A DNA stretch of 64,000 bases from Candidatus Proelusimicrobium tauri (GTDB taxonomy: Bacteria; Elusimicrobiota; Elusimicrobia; Elusimicrobiales; Elusimicrobiaceae): the NCBI GenBank assembly GCA_002311025.1, contig DBYY01000004.1:70265-134264 (forward strand), written 5' to 3'. Positions 8,459-16,286 of the stretch are shown here, in pieces. The translations under genes were made by a program, and so were the position numbers. The stretch's first letter is position 1. Each line of letters begins with the position of its first letter. The notes under the pieces are model-generated. The model saw only the letters and a list, made by a program, of their open reading frames with translations. It was not told the origin of the DNA and did not search any database.

Positions 8459-9439
8459 TTATTTTGCTTCTACTGCTTCTTCTTTGTCTGCTTTTTTAGT
8501 GGTTTTTTTGGCAGTAGTTTTTTTAGCGGTTGTTGCTTTTTTAGCAGTAGTCTTTTTTGCAGTAGTCTTTTTTTCTTTTACAGGTTCTGCTGCAACTTCT
8601 TCTGCTTCAACTTTTTCTGCAACGGCAACTTCTGCTACTTCTTTAATTTCTTCTTTAGCAGGTTCGGTTGCAACTGCTGCTTGAAGGGCTTCTGCCATAA
8701 TCGGGTTTTCAACCGGTTTTTCTTCTTCAACGGATTGTTCTGCCGGCTCGGGGTTGGCTTCTGCTCTTGCTTCTAAAATAGAATCTGCAACAGCGGCGCA
8801 GAAAAGTTTAATAGATCTTGCGGCATCATCGTTACCCGGGATAGGATAATCGATATTATCCGGGTCAGCGTTTGTATCGCAAACGGCGACTACGGGGATA
8901 CCTAAAATCTTTGCTTCTCTAACGGCACCTTGTGTATCAACAGGGTCAATAACAAAAAGAACATCGGGAAGAGATTTCATATCTCTGATACCGCCGAGTA
9001 ATTTTTGTAAGCGGTTAAGTTCTTTTGTTAAACGGGAAGATTCTTTTTTGGAAATTGCTTTTAAAACGCCTTCATTTTCCCATCTTTCAAGTTCGGCCAT
9101 TCTTTCAACAGATTTGCGAACTGTTTGGAAATTGGTTAAAGTTCCGCCGAGCCATTTTTCATGGATGCAAGGGCAATTAACTCTTGCTGCTTCGGTTTGG
9201 ATTGCTTCTTGTGCTTGTTTTTTTGTTCCGACAAATAAGAATTTAGAACCTTTTTTTGCTTCTTCTTTAATATAAGCGCAGGCTTTTTTTAATTCTTTTG
9301 CGGTTTTTTGTAAGTCTAAGATATGAACGCCGTTTCTTTCACCAAAGATATAGCGACTCATTTTAGGATTCCATCTGGAAGTTTGGTGACCAAAGTGAAC
9401 ACCAGCCTCAAGCATGGCTTTCATTGATATATTGCTCAT
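8459..9439 (-). CDS. rpsB: 30S ribosomal protein S2 with a long C-terminal tail
   Basis: Small-subunit ribosomal protein S2. The first ~230 residues are canonical: [20 protein letters not shown], the coiled-coil insert and [20 protein letters not shown] with the conserved acidic pocket. At 326 residues it is about 80-90 longer than usual. The extra part is Glu/Ala/Val-rich and then switches to a repetitive Lys/Ala/Thr tail with repeated TTAKK units, resembling histone H1-like tails. The Shine-Dalgarno (TAAGGAG) is strong, and a structured leader precedes it. Confidence 0.95.
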   Translation of the reverse strand: MSNISMKAMLEAGVHFGHQTSRWNPKMSRYIFGERNGVHILDLQKTAKELKKACAYIKEEAKKGSKFLFVGTKKQAQEAIQTEAARVNCPCIHEKWLGGTLTNFQTVRKSVERMAELERWENEGVLKAISKKESSRLTKELNRLQKLLGGIRDMKSLPDVLFVIDPVDTQGAVREAKILGIPVVAVCDTNADPDNIDYPIPGNDDAARSIKLFCAAVADSILEARAEANPEPAEQSVEEEKPVENPIMAEALQAAVATEPAKEEIKEVAEVAVAEKVEAEEVAAEPVKEKKTTAKKTTAKKATTAKKTTAKKTTKKADKEEAVEAK

Positions 9440-9457
9440 TTATTTTTTCTCCTTAGT

Positions 9458-9505
9458 GATAGTTGCCAAAATTTAGGTAGAGGATACCTATGGCGACAAC
9501 TTATC
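9458..9505 (-). promoter_or_regulatory. Structured rpsB mRNA leader
   Basis: Read on the minus strand, GATAAGTTGTCGCC (9505-9492) pairs with GGCAACTATC (9467-9458) through small bulges, enclosing a hairpin TAGGTA/TACCTA (9474-9479 and 9485-9490, loop 5 nt). The structure ends just before the Shine-Dalgarno of rpsB. Ribosomal protein operons are commonly autoregulated through such leaders; S2 as the ligand here is inference. Confidence 0.5.
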
Positions 9506-9573
9506 ATGGTTAATGGTAAAAGCATTTGATTTACAAACTTGGTTCGCTTTATACTCACATTTAACCTATATAA

Positions 9574-9579
9574 ATTATA
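9574..9579 (-). promoter_or_regulatory. -10 element of the rpsB promoter
   Basis: A perfect TATAAT on the minus strand, about 135 bases before the rpsB ATG, giving a leader of roughly 125-130 nt that includes the stem-loop. No good -35 at 17 bp is visible. Confidence 0.45.
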
Positions 9580-9614
9580 GCATTTTTGCGGCGGCTTTTG
9601 GTCTATTTTTAATT

Positions 9615-9674
9615 TTTTAGAAATTTCGGATACGCGGGGTTGTCACCCGCTCTAGGTATACCTCATTTCTAAAA
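9615..9674. repeat. Structured intergenic repeat, copy 1
   Basis: Outer arms TTTTAGAAAT (9615-9624) and ATTTCTAAAA (9665-9674) are perfectly complementary over 10 bp. The 40-bp core between them begins TTCGGATAC, contains the hairpin GCGGG/CCCGC, and ends TCTAGGTATACCTC. GGATAC can pair with GTATACC with one bulged A. The core aligns without gaps to copy 2 at 46069-46108. It lies in the 374-bp gap 9440-9813. That gap also holds the rpsB leader and promoter, a perfect 9-bp palindrome at 9677-9696 (GTTTTTTCT-AA-AGAAAAAAC), a 15-mer shared with copy 2 at 9713-9727, and a terminator. Confidence 0.7.
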
Positions 9675-9756
9675 TCGTTTTTTCTAAAGAAAAAACTAAT
9701 TAAAACTATCTCCAAAATCCTTGCAAAATAATTTGCTCTGCTTGGTAAATAGGAAA

Positions 9757-9790
9757 ATAAAAAAGGCCTGTTTTATCAATACAGGCCTTT
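9757..9790 (-). terminator. Terminator of the 9814-10506 lipoprotein gene
   Basis: AAAGGCCTGT/ACAGGCCTTT stem (9762-9771 and 9781-9790) with a 9-nt loop. On the minus strand it is followed by a T-rich tail. Confidence 0.85.
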
Positions 9791-9813
9791 GAAAATTCAG
9801 TTGAAAAAACGTC

Positions 9814-10506
9814 TTACCAGCATTTATAGGGTTTTTGTTTAGTTTGTTTTAGAGCTTCCTGATCCCATTTAGGCAGATATTCTTCTACCGCTATTCGTAT
9901 AAATTTATTGTAATAATTATTAGGATCGGGGGAAAATAATCCGCCTTGCCATTGATCCAAAAATGCTTTTTGCCATAAATCACGCCAAGCAGGATCGGAA
10001 TCCGCTACGGACATACAGGCAGCAAAATTCTTTATTTCTTCTTCTGTCTGTGGTGTAGGATTAAAAGAAGCTAGTAATAGCTCTCCTAATTTTTGTGTAA
10101 GACCGCGCGGAACTGCCATACGCACGGTTTCTTCCGGTTGATTATTATAGGCGCTTACCTTATGGGTAACAATACAAATATCTTGAGGAGCGGATTGGAT
10201 TTGTAAAGTATCTTCTCTGCCAATTTGATTAGTCCATGCGCTAGAAGCGAGGTCTGCTTTATAATTTACTTTGTAATCCGAGCAATTTTTAAAACTGTTT
10301 GCCAATTTTTTTGTTATGGGAACTTCAAAGATTTGATAAACAAAACCTTTATCGGTTTTTAAAGTTTCCGATAATTCTTCTGTCACTTTTTTGGGCGTTT
10401 CTTTAGATATTTTTTGAGTAGTATCTGCATCCGCGCTACATCCACAAACTGCTGCCAAGCATAAAGCTAATATCATTACAACTTTGTTTTTATTAATAAA
10501 TTTCAT
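9814..10506 (-). CDS. Lipoprotein of unknown function
   Basis: A 230-residue protein with a signal sequence (NKNKVVMILALCLAAVCGC) ending in a plausible lipobox VCG-C, so it is probably an envelope lipoprotein; Cys23 would be lipidated. The mature part is mixed alpha/beta in composition, has a few Cys residues (NCSDY, ICIV, ACMS, YKCW) and no motif I recognise. It lies 15 bp downstream of the DUF2339 gene on the same strand and is followed by a terminator, so it is probably the last gene of a two-gene operon. Its job may relate to the envelope role of the DUF2339 protein, but this is a guess. Confidence 0.65.
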   Translation of the reverse strand: MKFINKNKVVMILALCLAAVCGCSADADTTQKISKETPKKVTEELSETLKTDKGFVYQIFEVPITKKLANSFKNCSDYKVNYKADLASSAWTNQIGREDTLQIQSAPQDICIVTHKVSAYNNQPEETVRMAVPRGLTQKLGELLLASFNPTPQTEEEIKNFAACMSVADSDPAWRDLWQKAFLDQWQGGLFSPDPNNYYNKFIRIAVEEYLPKWDQEALKQTKQKPYKCW

Positions 10507-10521
10507 AAGATATCCCCTTTT

Positions 10522-13500
10522 TTATTCTTTCAATCTGTCTTTAAACTTTTGGAAGATTAAAGATATTCCAAACAAAATGCCTGCCATAGCAAAAAGTCCG
10601 ATAATTCTATATAAAATACCAAGCGACCACAAATCAAACAAGAACAATTTTATAATAGAAAGTATCATAATTACTATACCTATTTTTAATACGGTTTTAT
10701 GCTTATTATAGAAGGCAATAAGGCAAGTGATAGCACCGTATAAAGTCCAAACGATAGTGTAAGTTATCGTTGAAGCAAAATCGCCGAAGAAATTAAACTT
10801 TAAAATTTCTCCGCTTGTGCTGAAGTAGTTAGCAATCTCAATGTTAACTAAGAAGAACAGTAAAACCGCACCGGCTATATTAAGGATATTTTTTATTGTA
10901 TTATTATCTTTTTCTTCCGCAACCCAGTATTTTGCCGAAACAAACATCGCTGCAGCAGATAAAGAATAAACCAACATATACCAATTGAATATTTTTGAAT
11001 CAACGGTATAGCCGGAGGAAAATTCCCCTATAAAAATAAGTCTTATAAAGGCAATAACCAACAAAACAAAACCGATTTTCGGATTCCAATTTGTAGGCAC
11101 CTTTTTGTTAAAAACAATTAAAGCGGCCCCTTCTGCGGCTAAAGCCAAAGTAAGCATTTGGTTCGCAAAGAGTAAACTTATTGCTGCCGTTATAAAGAAT
11201 ATGCTTGTTAAACTTACAATCACAAAAGGCGTTTTATATTTATTATTTTGTGTTTCTCTATATAAAACACCGCTGTTAAGCAAGAATAAGGCAGCAAAAG
11301 GCAAGGTAATTAAACCTTTATCGGTAGAGGAAGCAAAAGTTTCATAACCTATGGTAATGAACCAAGCCACTAAACCCATATAAACACTTGCAACCCATTG
11401 CGGGCAAGAATCTTCTTTGAAATCTTTTTTACAAAGGAAAGGGAAAGCAAAGAATAAAATAAAGAATATACAAGCAATAATAACGGCATAAATATCATGT
11501 GCCCTTGCAAAAAGCAAACTAGAGCCTAATGCCGCTATTAAAATAAGAGAAGGTTTTTTGAAAACTCTTGCCAAACTTAGACAAACTAAATTAAGTATAC
11601 CTGCGGCAAACCAAATATAATACATATTCGTTGTGTTGAACATTGCAAGAAACCAAACTGCCGCAAAAATTAAAGCAAAGTTTTGTTCTTCTTTTTTTGC
11701 CAGATGTAAGAAAGTAAAAAGGTTTAAAGTACCGAGCAGTAAATAAGCACTGAAAGCAAAAGGCATTAAGGCCGCCTTTACGGAGAGCATTAAATAAAGA
11801 ACGATAAAAACTCCAATAGAAGCAAATTTTAAAGGCAGTTTATAGGCATTCCCTTCCTTAAAGGTAAGGAACAGTAAGGATAAGTTTACGATAAAGACAT
11901 TTACCAAAATAACAATAAAATTTATTTGCGTGCTTGCTTGAATGGTAAATAATAAACTAAATAGTAAAGAAGCCATAATATAAGAACCCAAAGAAGTTTT
12001 TAAAGCATTAGTAAATTTATCCTTAAATTTATAGGCAATAGCCAAAAGCGCTAAGTTAAAAATAATTGTGCCGTTGTGAACCAAAGATAAGTTTTCAAGT
12101 TTGAAATTCGTTTCCATAAGCATAAGGAAAACAAGGAATAAAGCAATTAAGTTGATAACGGTGGAGAAACTTTCGCCCGTTTTGGAATTTATTACTAAAG
12201 AATTTGCTAAACTTGCACCTAAAATCGCAAATAAAAGCAATAATCCGCCTGTTTGCGTGGCATAAATTGTATGCGACCAAGCAAACAAAGATAAAAGAAA
12301 GACAATGCCCATAATATAGGCAGGTACTTTGAAAATTGTCGGTTCGCCGTAATATAAAACAAGAACAAGGGCATTACTTACGGTAACCAAAATAAGCAAA
12401 TTTATAAGAATGAAAGAACTAGGCTCAAGGGTAGAAAATATAGCCATTAATGGTAAAACCATTATTGCTCCCGCAATAATAAAAGTACTAAAAACATATT
12501 TAACAAACAGCGGTAAAGTGTTTTTTAATCTCAAATAAGTGCAGGTTAAAGCAATACTGTAAATAGTGAAAATTATTTGGAAAATATTTGCTCTTTGCGG
12601 ATTAAAGTCTTTTGCGAGCCAAGCAAGTTGGCAAAGGAAAGTAAACACAAAAGAAGTTGTTAAAAGACTATGCCACCCTTTTTTAAGGGAAACAGCGATG
12701 GCTGCACCGTTAATAAAAGCAATATAAGTAAAGAAGAAAATATAATTATCATTGCCGTTACTAAGCAAAAGCGGTGTAATAAAAGCCGCTACCATGCCAA
12801 GGAAACTGATAAACTGAACATCTTTTTTTACCGAGATAAAGAAAGAAGCAAAAGAAGTAAGAGCCATTAAAACAAAGGCAACCGGTAAGTTAATCATATT
12901 ATAAAAAGAGAAGGCGCAGTAAGTCGCTATAAAGAAAGTTGTTATACCGCTTGCGCATAAAGTACCTACGGTTGTTTTTAATTTTTCATCCTTTATATAT
13001 AAACCGGCGCCAAGCAAACCAAGACCGACCATTCCGGCAAAAACGGTAATCATTTGCTTGCTGATAATTTCGTTTTGGACGACATAAACCAAACCAAAAA
13101 TTACGGCTAAAATAAAGGCGATAGCCGCTATCCAAGAGAAAAGTTTAGCAGCTGTAAATTGCACAGCAGAAGGAGCTTCTTCTTTTGTTTGTTCTTCTAA
13201 AATACTGTTTGTGCTTAAAGTGGAGAAAGGAGCATTTTCCGCTTCTCTTTTTTTGTTAGTATATTCTTTAAAGGTAGGTTCTTCTTTTGGGGTTTGATTT
13301 ATTTTCTCCGCTTTGGTTTGAACGGTTTCTGTTTTAGTTTCAATTAAAGGTTCAAGGAAATTTTCTAATTTTTCTTGCGGGGAAAGTATTTGTTCTTCTC
13401 GTTTTTCCTGTTCTGTGTTTTGCGGGTTGAAAGGTTTTTCTTCTTCTTTTATTATAGGGGTATTTTGTGTATATCCCTGTCTGGTTGGAGTAGTCTGCGA

Positions 13501-13593
13501 AATTCTTCTTGTCAGTTCATCTATTCTGTCATTTACGTTTGAAACTTTTATAAATAGGACTACTATTAAGATAAACAATATAAATGTAAACAT
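10522..13593 (-). CDS. Large DUF2339-type multi-spanning membrane protein
   Basis: A 1023-residue protein. It has one N-terminal anchor (FTFILFILIVVLFIKV), a short coiled coil with IDELTRRI, and a charged Glu/Lys/Thr/Pro-rich linker (about 35-145). After that come some 25-30 consecutive hydrophobic helices to the end. This order (anchor, coiled coil, linker, many helices) and motifs such as FSWIAAIAFILAVIFGLVYV are typical of the DUF2339 family, found in diderm bacteria and of unknown function. A TATAAT at 13631-13636 on this strand could be its -10, and a GGAGG Shine-Dalgarno precedes the ATG. The lipoprotein gene follows 15 bp later. Confidence 0.8.
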   Translation of the reverse strand: MFTFILFILIVVLFIKVSNVNDRIDELTRRISQTTPTRQGYTQNTPIIKEEEKPFNPQNTEQEKREEQILSPQEKLENFLEPLIETKTETVQTKAEKINQTPKEEPTFKEYTNKKREAENAPFSTLSTNSILEEQTKEEAPSAVQFTAAKLFSWIAAIAFILAVIFGLVYVVQNEIISKQMITVFAGMVGLGLLGAGLYIKDEKLKTTVGTLCASGITTFFIATYCAFSFYNMINLPVAFVLMALTSFASFFISVKKDVQFISFLGMVAAFITPLLLSNGNDNYIFFFTYIAFINGAAIAVSLKKGWHSLLTTSFVFTFLCQLAWLAKDFNPQRANIFQIIFTIYSIALTCTYLRLKNTLPLFVKYVFSTFIIAGAIMVLPLMAIFSTLEPSSFILINLLILVTVSNALVLVLYYGEPTIFKVPAYIMGIVFLLSLFAWSHTIYATQTGGLLLLFAILGASLANSLVINSKTGESFSTVINLIALFLVFLMLMETNFKLENLSLVHNGTIIFNLALLAIAYKFKDKFTNALKTSLGSYIMASLLFSLLFTIQASTQINFIVILVNVFIVNLSLLFLTFKEGNAYKLPLKFASIGVFIVLYLMLSVKAALMPFAFSAYLLLGTLNLFTFLHLAKKEEQNFALIFAAVWFLAMFNTTNMYYIWFAAGILNLVCLSLARVFKKPSLILIAALGSSLLFARAHDIYAVIIACIFFILFFAFPFLCKKDFKEDSCPQWVASVYMGLVAWFITIGYETFASSTDKGLITLPFAALFLLNSGVLYRETQNNKYKTPFVIVSLTSIFFITAAISLLFANQMLTLALAAEGAALIVFNKKVPTNWNPKIGFVLLVIAFIRLIFIGEFSSGYTVDSKIFNWYMLVYSLSAAAMFVSAKYWVAEEKDNNTIKNILNIAGAVLLFFLVNIEIANYFSTSGEILKFNFFGDFASTITYTIVWTLYGAITCLIAFYNKHKTVLKIGIVIMILSIIKLFLFDLWSLGILYRIIGLFAMAGILFGISLIFQKFKDRLKE

Positions 13594-13637
13594 TTGTTTC
13601 CTCCTTTTTAGAACTCTAAATTATAAAAGTATTATAC

Positions 13638-13670
13638 AAAAAAGGCTTGTCTTTTGGACAAGCCTTTTTA
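13638..13670 (-). terminator. Terminator of the surface-repeat protein gene
   Basis: AAAGGCTTGTC/GACAAGCCTTT stem with loop TTTTG, flanked by A and T runs. It ends the gene at 13692-14243 and partly overlaps the promoter region of the DUF2339 gene. Confidence 0.85.
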
Positions 13671-13691
13671 AAGTTTTTTGGTTTAGGTAGA

Positions 13692-14243
13692 TTAGAATCT
13701 GCCGTTAACGATTACCATTACGGGTAACCAACCATTTTCTTTAATGATGTTAACTAAACCGATTTGTAAACCACATTCAACTCTTCTTGCATTATTAACA
13801 AAACCGAGTTGAAGACCGGTTAAATTTTCGGCTTGGTTGTAGAAACCCCATTGAAGACCTTTCATTTCTTGGCCTAAGTTAACAAGACCAGTTTTTAAAC
13901 CGGTGAAGGTTCCTTTGTTAATATCAACAAGACCGCCTTCAAGACCGACTGCATCTGTGGTGACATTATAGATAGCGCCTTGGATACCGCGCATTTCATT
14001 AGATCTTGCATAACCATAGGCTGCAGACCAACCCCACATTTGGTCGGCTCTGGAAGAACCGATTACCCAAGAAATACCGTGAACGGTCGGGGTGTTTGCG
14101 TCAACTAAACCAAGAACGACATTGGCGTGATTGGTTTTAGGCCAAGCAATATTATCATATAAAGATAATTTGATTGGTGATTCTGCGGCTGCTGTGAGGC
14201 CTAAAGTGGCTACTAAAACAGCAAGCATTAATAACTTTTTCAT
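13692..14243 (-). CDS. LA_2272-type surface-repeat protein
   Basis: A 183-residue secreted protein with a clear signal peptide (KKLLMLAVLVATLGLTAAA, cleavage after AAA). The mature part is built of short repeats of the form G-L-x-x-G-L-V-N (GLEGGLVDINKG, GLKTGLVNLGQE, GLQWGFYNQAEN, GLQLGFVNNARR, GLQIGLVNIIKE), each about 16 residues. This is the pattern of the LA_2272 family of surface-repeat proteins, probably short beta-strand repeats at the outer membrane. It has a strong GGAGG Shine-Dalgarno and a TATAAT at 14269-14274 on its strand. It diverges from the subtilase gene with 46 bp between the starts. Confidence 0.65.
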   Translation of the reverse strand: MKKLLMLAVLVATLGLTAAAESPIKLSLYDNIAWPKTNHANVVLGLVDANTPTVHGISWVIGSSRADQMWGWSAAYGYARSNEMRGIQGAIYNVTTDAVGLEGGLVDINKGTFTGLKTGLVNLGQEMKGLQWGFYNQAENLTGLQLGFVNNARRVECGLQIGLVNIIKENGWLPVMVIVNGRF

Positions 14244-14254
14244 TTACATCCTCC

Positions 14255-14283
14255 TTGTTTATTATCTAATTATATATTACAAT
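14255..14283 (+). promoter_or_regulatory. Promoter of the subtilase gene, leaderless
   Basis: TTGTTT (14255-14260), 17-bp spacer, TACAAT (14278-14283), then 6 bases to the ATG at 14290. Transcription would start at or next to the A of the ATG. There is no Shine-Dalgarno. Confidence 0.6.
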
Positions 14284-14289
14284 TTTTGT

Positions 14290-15579
14290 ATGAAAAAGTT
14301 TATATTTTTTTTATTTTTATTTTTTCCTATTCTCTGCTTGGCACAAAATAAATTTGTTCAAGCAGGGCAAAAGGGGGCTTCCCCTTTTAAAGTAAAACAG
14401 GTGGAAACGGCGCGGCAAAGTCAATCTCAAGCGGTACAAAAAACACCACAAGTACAACAAAGACCTGTTGTTCAGACTAATTCTTTTGCTACACAAAAAC
14501 AAATAAATCAGCAAAACTCTGTTCAAAGGGAAGATTCTCATAAGACCCTGTTCAACAGACCGACAAATACACATAAACATGTAAAACCTTCTTTTCAAAG
14601 AATGGATTCAGCCAACAAGATTCCTTTTAATAAAGAACAAAAACCTTCCGGCAATAATACAAACAGACCAAAACCCAGACCGGGAAATTATCAGGTTATT
14701 TATTGGACTAACTTCCTTGATACAAAAAACCCCAGAGAACAAGAATGGGCAAGCAAAGTTTTAGACACAAAAAATATTTCTCTTGACGGGAGAGGGGTTC
14801 AGGTTGCTGTTTTAGACTCCGGCATAAGACAGCATAGTCAATTTAACGGCGCAAACATTGAAATTTTGGATATTACAGGGCAAAATGATCCTTTGGATTT
14901 TTGCGGACATGGCACTGCCGTTGCCGGTATTATCGTCGGGCAGAAAGGAAATGATTTTAAAGGTATTGCTCCCGCGGTTAATTTAAAATCTTATAAAATT
15001 GCCGATGAAAGCGGAACAACGAACAACAACTATATAATAGACGCTTTGGATAGTATTTTAGAATATAACCGCCAAAATCCTAATGCTAGAATAAGCATTA
15101 TAAATATAAGTTACGGACTTGAGCAGGATAATTATGAATTAAAAAACAAACTTGCCGAAGCATACTCAAGCGGTATAACAATAATTTCTGCTACCGGTAA
15201 CGATGGGGTGCAAGGTCTTTTATATCCTGCCGCTTATAATTTTGTTTTTGCGGCAGGTTCTATGGATAAAAACAAACAAGTTTCCGCCTTTTCTAATTGG
15301 GGGGAAGGTTTAGATTTTATTTTACCAGGTTCCGGTCTTAAGACTTTAGGTATAAATAATGATTATGTTTGGGTGCGTGGGACTTCTTTTTCAAGTGCTT
15401 ATTTGACAGGTGTTGCCGCTTTAGCCACGCAGGCTTTTAAAAATAAATATAATCGCTTGCCAAGTCCGCAGGAACTTTATGAGGTCTTACAAAAAATCAG
15501 CACAAAACTGCCTTCTGTTCCTTACTTAAAGCAAGGTTACGGTGTTCCTGATGCTTCAAAAATAGTATCATATATATAA
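14290..15579 (+). CDS. Secreted subtilisin-like serine protease (S8)
   Basis: From the ATG at 14290 the product has 429 residues. It starts with a signal peptide (KKFIFFLFLFFPILCLAQ), followed by a low-complexity Gln/Thr/Pro/Asn-rich propeptide-like region (about 20-140). The subtilase domain has the full triad: D176 in AVLDSGI, H207 in GHGTAVAGI and S366 in GTSFSSAYLTG, plus the oxyanion Asn in SATGNDG. I chose this start over an in-frame upstream ATG at 14131 because the longer form would overlap the divergent gene and bury the signal peptide. It overlaps the next gene by one base (TAATG). Confidence 0.88.
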   Translation: MKKFIFFLFLFFPILCLAQNKFVQAGQKGASPFKVKQVETARQSQSQAVQKTPQVQQRPVVQTNSFATQKQINQQNSVQREDSHKTLFNRPTNTHKHVKPSFQRMDSANKIPFNKEQKPSGNNTNRPKPRPGNYQVIYWTNFLDTKNPREQEWASKVLDTKNISLDGRGVQVAVLDSGIRQHSQFNGANIEILDITGQNDPLDFCGHGTAVAGIIVGQKGNDFKGIAPAVNLKSYKIADESGTTNNNYIIDALDSILEYNRQNPNARISIINISYGLEQDNYELKNKLAEAYSSGITIISATGNDGVQGLLYPAAYNFVFAAGSMDKNKQVSAFSNWGEGLDFILPGSGLKTLGINNDYVWVRGTSFSSAYLTGVAALATQAFKNKYNRLPSPQELYEVLQKISTKLPSVPYLKQGYGVPDASKIVSYI

Positions 15580-16052
15580 TGTATCAAGATTACGAAATAC
15601 CAAAAGACTTGCGCTTTAAAACGCAAGATATTATTAGGATGCATGGCTTAAAATGCAGCCTACTTTTAAATGTCAAAGATTTTAAAGAGGAACTAACTTT
15701 AGTCAAAGCAACTTTAAAATTAAGTTTCAGTGTGCTTTCAAAAGAGATTTTAGTTCAAGGTAAAATAACAGGCAAAAGATTGGCACAGTGCTCTCGGTGT
15801 TTGGGGGAGTTTGAAAAGCCTTTTGAAGAAGAATTTTCACAATTATTTCCCAATAAGGCTGAAATAATTGATATAATGTATATAACAAGGCAAACGCTTG
15901 CCCTTGAGCAAAATATACAGGAGTTATGCTCTCCTAATTGCAAGGGCTTGTGTGCTTACTGTGGTTGTAATAAGAATGAAGTTGAGTGTTCTTGCCAGCC
16001 GCCGAAGTTAAATCAATTTGCTTGTTTGAAAGATAAATTTTCAAAAAAATAA
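15579..16052 (+). CDS. YceD/DUF177 family protein
   Basis: A 157-residue cytoplasmic protein of the DUF177 (YceD) family. It has a central CSRCLGEF motif and a C-terminal Cys cluster (CSPNCKGLCAYCGCNKNE) typical of the family in many phyla. It lies directly upstream of rpmF and plsX, the conserved yceD-rpmF-plsX order. Plant and bacterial members are linked to 23S rRNA accumulation; the exact role is unsettled. The start codon overlaps the stop of the subtilase gene. Confidence 0.85.
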   Translation: MYQDYEIPKDLRFKTQDIIRMHGLKCSLLLNVKDFKEELTLVKATLKLSFSVLSKEILVQGKITGKRLAQCSRCLGEFEKPFEEEFSQLFPNKAEIIDIMYITRQTLALEQNIQELCSPNCKGLCAYCGCNKNEVECSCQPPKLNQFACLKDKFSKK

Positions 16053-16065
16053 GTGAGGAATACAA

Positions 16066-16278
16066 ATGCCTAATCCAAAAAGAAAACATACTAGATCCAG
16101 AAGGGATTTACGCCGCAGTGCGAATTCTAAATTAGAAGCAGTTAACTTTGTTGAATGTTCTAATTGCGGTGCTGCCCGTTTGCCCCATAATGTTTGCCCG
16201 AAATGCGGTTTTTATGACGGCAAAATGGTAACTGAAGTTAAGGTCAAAAAGACCAAAACTCAAGAAGAAGCAAAATAA
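16066..16278 (+). CDS. rpmF: 50S ribosomal protein L32
   Basis: A 70-residue basic protein starting MPNPKRKHTRSRRDLRR, followed by a C4 zinc ribbon (CSNCGAARLPHNVCPKCGFY). Length and both motifs are canonical for the zinc-binding form of L32. It has a GAGG Shine-Dalgarno, lies 13 bp after the DUF177 gene and 8 bp before plsX, and is part of the ribosome-lipid operon. Confidence 0.97.
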   Translation: MPNPKRKHTRSRRDLRRSANSKLEAVNFVECSNCGAARLPHNVCPKCGFYDGKMVTEVKVKKTKTQEEAK

Positions 16279-16286
16279 TAAATCCT

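Noticed and set aside
8436..8684. Plus-strand reading frame opposite the rpsB tail (82 codons)
   Set aside because: It is the antisense of a low-complexity Lys/Ala tail and is itself low-complexity; no ribosome binding site or homology pattern.
9615..9674. Structured repeat read as an integron attC site
   Set aside because: The arms lack the conserved RYYYAAC/GTTRRRY core sites, and there is no integron integrase or gene cassette array in the window.
14131..14289. Upstream in-frame start of the subtilase gene
   Set aside because: It would overlap the divergent gene by more than 100 bp and put the signal peptide inside the protein; the ATG at 14290 fits better.
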